A stretch of DNA of 64,000 nucleotides from contig NZ_JBBOCT010000001.1 of the NCBI RefSeq assembly GCF_038002605.1, positions 1,922,001-1,986,000 on the forward strand, written 5' to 3'. Origin of the DNA: Bacillus sp. FSL K6-3431 (GTDB lineage: Bacteria > Bacillota > Bacilli > Bacillales > Bacillaceae_C). Below the pieces are notes generated by a model. It did not search any database and was not told the DNA's origin. It worked only from the letters and a program-made list of their open reading frames with translations. Of the stretch, positions 61,612-64,000 are shown piece by piece. Numbering within the stretch: position 1 is the stretch's first letter; the number at the start of each line of letters is the position of its first letter. The translations under genes were made by a program, and so were the position numbers.

Positions 61612-61629
61612 TGTTAACTCAACTTAACA
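61612..61629. promoter_or_regulatory. Candidate operator of the XRE regulator
   Basis: TGTTAACTCAACTTAACA is a palindrome with 6-base arms directly before the ribosome site of the XRE gene; a half-site ATGTTAAGT occurs at 61555-61563, on the other side of a TATCATACAAT-type -10 region. Autoregulation is inferred. Confidence 0.45.
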
Positions 61630-61644
61630 ATAAGGAGGTTAGTA

Positions 61645-61860
61645 GTGGTCATTCAGAATCGTGTCAAGGAATTGCGTGCTCGGTTTAATTATTCACAAAC
61701 AGACTTAGCGGAATTAGTTGGAGTCACACGACAGACAATTGCTGCGATTGAGAAAGGTGATTATGTTCCTTCACTATTACTTGGTCTTGCGATCTGCAAA
61801 TCTTTCAATCTGCCCATGGAAAATGTATTTTGGCTTGAAGAAAAGGAGGAAGTAAATTGA
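61645..61860 (+). CDS. XRE-family regulator (small, YozG type)
   Basis: Protein of 71 residues made almost wholly of a helix-turn-helix: RARFNYSQTDLAELVGVTRQ (helices 1-3) and TIAAIEKGDYVPSLLLGLAI (helices 4-5). Such short Cro/C1-type proteins of Firmicutes often pair with a small membrane protein in one operon. GTG 61645 follows AAGGAGG. It overlaps the next gene by four bases. Confidence 0.85.
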   Translation: MVIQNRVKELRARFNYSQTDLAELVGVTRQTIAAIEKGDYVPSLLLGLAICKSFNLPMENVFWLEEKEEVN

Positions 61861-62324
61861 AAAAATCTTTTATATCCATGATTTTAAGTCTTTTGACTAT
61901 TGGCATCGCTGGATGGTGTCTAGGCTCCCTTTATAATACGCAAGTTCAATTTTCCCATGTACTGAAGAACCCGGAGCCACCTTGGGAAATATCATTTTAT
62001 ATAATGCCTTTCATCTTTTTTATCTTATTTGTGATCATTCTATTACTCATTTATATTCGGCGAAAAAAATACAAGCAAAAAAGTTCATTCTTGCTTTTTC
62101 CTTTCGAATTTTCTGAGGAAGATGAGCGTGAAAAGCAAGTATCAGGTGAGGCATGTAGAAGAGCATTCATTTCAACATGGGTTGCTGCTCCAATTGCAGC
62201 CGCATTGCTTGCATTCTATCCACTTTTCCAGGAAAAGTTTATTCACTTTCCACTTCTATTAATATTACTTATTCCTACAGTGCAAATTATCACCTATTAT
62301 TTGCATATTCGAAAAGTCCATTAA
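61857..62324 (+). CDS. Membrane protein coupled to the XRE regulator
   Basis: Protein of 155 residues with four hydrophobic segments: about 7-27, 48-70, 108-125 and 130-148. Between spans 2 and 3 is a cytoplasmic loop with FPFEFSEEDEREKQVSGEA, reminiscent of DUF2178/DUF3169-type membrane proteins. The TTG start overlaps the regulator stop (TTGA). The function is unknown; the pairing suggests a regulator whose signal or target is the membrane protein. Confidence 0.7.
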   Translation: MKKSFISMILSLLTIGIAGWCLGSLYNTQVQFSHVLKNPEPPWEISFYIMPFIFFILFVIILLLIYIRRKKYKQKSSFLLFPFEFSEEDEREKQVSGEACRRAFISTWVAAPIAAALLAFYPLFQEKFIHFPLLLILLIPTVQIITYYLHIRKVH

Positions 62325-62356
62325 AAAATCAGCGGCATCTTTGCTGCTGATTTTTA
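62325..62356. terminator. Terminator between convergent genes
   Basis: Arms AAATCAGCGGCA/TGCTGCTGATTT around TCTT, with A-rich and T-rich flanks on the two sides. Confidence 0.75.
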
Positions 62357-62406
62357 CCATTTATTAGACTATTTCAAGAAGCAAAATGAAACCTTTCTAA
62401 AAAGTT

Positions 62407-63516
62407 CTATGTGACAACCTTTGTTTCTTTTTTCCTATTTTTAAAAAATGCGATAATAAGAAGAAAGAGCGGAATGATTATTTGAAAAGGAAGATGAAGA
62501 AACACTGGGACGACCTTCAAACCTTCCTGAAGATGTTCCGCCACATTACTTGCGATAATGATGGACATAAATAAGACGACTAAACCAATTGGAAACGCGA
62601 GTTGCGAAGGTTGTTTTATTTTGAATAAGTCCGCAGCCCCAATCACAGCAGCATAAAAAAATATACTGATTTTAATAAAACCAAGAACAATCATTGCAAG
62701 CATAAAAAAAATATCAAGTCGTTCCAAAAACTCTGCAAATTGTATCGTTTGGACTGTGCTAAGTAATGGGAATTGTGTTCGAGAAATAAGGGAAACGCCA
62801 AGAACACTAATATTAATCGCCATAGTAATTGCTAGATTTATTCCACTTAATCCCAAGGCTAATAAACCTGTAATTCTTGCTTTTTTAGGATTATTTAAAT
62901 AAGGAAAAATCATTCCAAATACTACTATTTCTCCAAACGGAAAAAACAAGACCTGACCAAAGGCTACTTTAAATAATGGATAAATACCTTCTTCCAATAT
63001 TGGCTTTAAGTTATTAATATGAATGATGCCAGAAAAAATAATTAGCACAAATCCACTAATAGCGAGAAAATAAATAAAGAAAAAAGCTAGCTCTCCCGTT
63101 CTCGCTAGCACCTCTATGCCTTTACGTACTGTATAAACAACAACAAACATCAAAAGTGCGTGGTTTATCGATAACGGTGTTTCTGGGTATGCAATAATAG
63201 CCAGCATTTCCCCGAAATCCCGTAACACCCTAGAAGCAAGATATAAAAAATATATCACATAGAGCAAGGCGAGTATTCTACCAAAGGTTTTTCCTATTAA
63301 CTTTTGCACAAAAGTGGTTGGTAAGGAATCGGGATAATATAAATAAAGGCGGTGATATATTAAAAACATGCCAAAACCGCCTACCATGCCTAGCAAAATG
63401 GCGAGCCAAGCATCCCGATTTGCCTCCATAGCAATCGGGACCAATAAGGCACTTCCCAGTTCAAACAATATTATGAGGACAAACAATTGGTATGGGCTAA
63501 TTTTCGCTTTCTCCAC
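62407..63516 (-). CDS. Spore germination permease (GerAB/GerKB family)
   Basis: Membrane protein of 369 residues with about ten spans, of the APC-superfamily-related germination permeases. The start KISPYQLFVLIILFELGSAL and GTFGRILALLYVIYFLYLAS-like segment near 75-95 are typical; PFGEIVVFGMIFPYLNNPKK near 195 is a conserved block. It acts in the spore inner membrane as the B subunit that senses germinants. It lies 21 bases downstream of a GerAC-type gene, so the unit is a gerA-type operon whose A subunit lies outside the window or elsewhere. Confidence 0.88.
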   Translation of the reverse strand: MEKAKISPYQLFVLIILFELGSALLVPIAMEANRDAWLAILLGMVGGFGMFLIYHRLYLYYPDSLPTTFVQKLIGKTFGRILALLYVIYFLYLASRVLRDFGEMLAIIAYPETPLSINHALLMFVVVYTVRKGIEVLARTGELAFFFIYFLAISGFVLIIFSGIIHINNLKPILEEGIYPLFKVAFGQVLFFPFGEIVVFGMIFPYLNNPKKARITGLLALGLSGINLAITMAINISVLGVSLISRTQFPLLSTVQTIQFAEFLERLDIFFMLAMIVLGFIKISIFFYAAVIGAADLFKIKQPSQLAFPIGLVVLFMSIIIASNVAEHLQEGLKVVPVFLHLPFQIIIPLFLLIIAFFKNRKKETKVVT

Positions 63517-63537
63517 GACTGTATCAACTTCTTCCGC

Positions 63538-64000
63538 TCATTGGTTATTTTCTATTTCATTTAGGAATGACTTGTTTCGTAAACCGCTGCGGCGCACATA
63601 AGTATCTACCTTCACGTTCACTTTCAGTTCCGGAAAATAATCGTTATTCCACTCTTTTTTTAATTCCTTCCATACTTTTGGATCTGAACGATGTACAGCT
63701 TCCCCAAATCCAAAAATGTCTGCTTGCTCTTTTTGCATATGTTGGACAGAGTTTTCTATCTGTCTCTTAATTTCTTCTTCCAATTTTCCTTCTATTTTTT
63801 TTATCTCATATGGGTCGTTAAGATTTACAGGTATTGTCAATCCACTAATATCTCCTTCAGCTCGAACATGAATGGAAATACTTGGCGTTTTGTTTTTGAT
63901 ATGGGCGGAAACATCAGTTTTTTGGCGAATTACTTGAAAAGTGATTGCCTCTTCTTTTTCTTTCCACTTAATAAAGATGCTTGTATTCTTGATTCTATCC
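63538..64000 (-). CDS. Ger(x)C-family spore germination lipoprotein, C-terminal part
   Basis: The frame is open to the window edge, so the start and lipoprotein signal are outside. The visible 153 codons match the C-terminal domain of GerAC-type proteins: a beta-rich stretch with FIKWKEKEEAITFQVI, then IEGKLEEEIKRQIENSVQHM and QADIFGFGEAVHRSDPKVWK. It is the C subunit partner of the adjacent GerAB-type permease. Confidence 0.85.
   Translation of the reverse strand, partial: DRIKNTSIFIKWKEKEEAITFQVIRQKTDVSAHIKNKTPSISIHVRAEGDISGLTIPVNLNDPYEIKKIEGKLEEEIKRQIENSVQHMQKEQADIFGFGEAVHRSDPKVWKELKKEWNNDYFPELKVNVKVDTYVRRSGLRNKSFLNEIENNQ

Overview
The window is chromosomal DNA from a low-GC, endospore-forming member of the Bacillaceae. 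Gene order from about 19.6 kb onward follows the Bacillus subtilis yut-yun-yur-yus arc: yutI, yutH, yutG, yutF, yutE, yutD, yutC, lytH, yunB, yunC, yunD, yunF, sufBUSDC, metPNQ, yusE, yusF, gcvH, yusI and fadE-A-N-M. Spore genes occur throughout (CotB, CotH, CotF, DUF4183, YunB, LytH, GerA-type). The genus cannot be fixed from the sequence; the interspersed hairpin repeats remind me of Oceanobacillus/Virgibacillus-type genomes, but that is recollection.

Region 1 (1-19.5 kb) is an accessory island splitting yuzB-yutJ from yutI. Its left part holds single accessory genes (LysE exporter with AraC regulator, NUDIX, APH-like kinase, aldo/keto reductase with ArsR regulator, nucleotidyltransferase) separated by a recurring 25-30 bp motif and by ~345 bp direct repeats. 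Its right part, mostly on the minus strand, is a decayed prophage early module (DUF3954, HhH protein, DUF1064, dUTPase, DnaD-like replication protein, small overlapping genes) with a SRAP peptidase, DNA ligase and ferritin-like gene. Several genes carry a frameshift, truncation or nonsense codon. A convergent pair of DUF4183 genes closes the island.

Region 2 (19.6-44 kb) is conserved core: spore-associated yut/yun genes, an NhaC-family transporter behind a lysine riboswitch, the complete suf operon, and a SAM riboswitch ahead of a sarcosine-oxidase-like flavoenzyme followed by metQ, metN and metP. lipA, which I expect between yutC and lytH, is absent there; a structured non-coding element sits in its place.

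Region 3 (44.4-51.2 kb) is a spore-coat locus: two CotB-type proteins, the CotH kinase and, divergent from cotH, a gene made of 46 copies of an 18-bp unit coding for Gly-Ser-Gly-Gly-(Lys/Asn)-Lys. It has the position and composition of a CotG-like phosphorylation substrate. A four-gene run here also contains an ArsB/NhaD-type transporter and a 46-residue membrane peptide.

Region 4 (51.3-64 kb) holds the beta-oxidation operon fadN-fadA-fadE behind a FadR-type operator, proline dehydrogenase, two CotF-type coat genes, glycolate oxidase genes glcD-glcF, a XRE regulator with a membrane protein, and the start of a spore-germination (gerA-type) operon that runs off the right edge.
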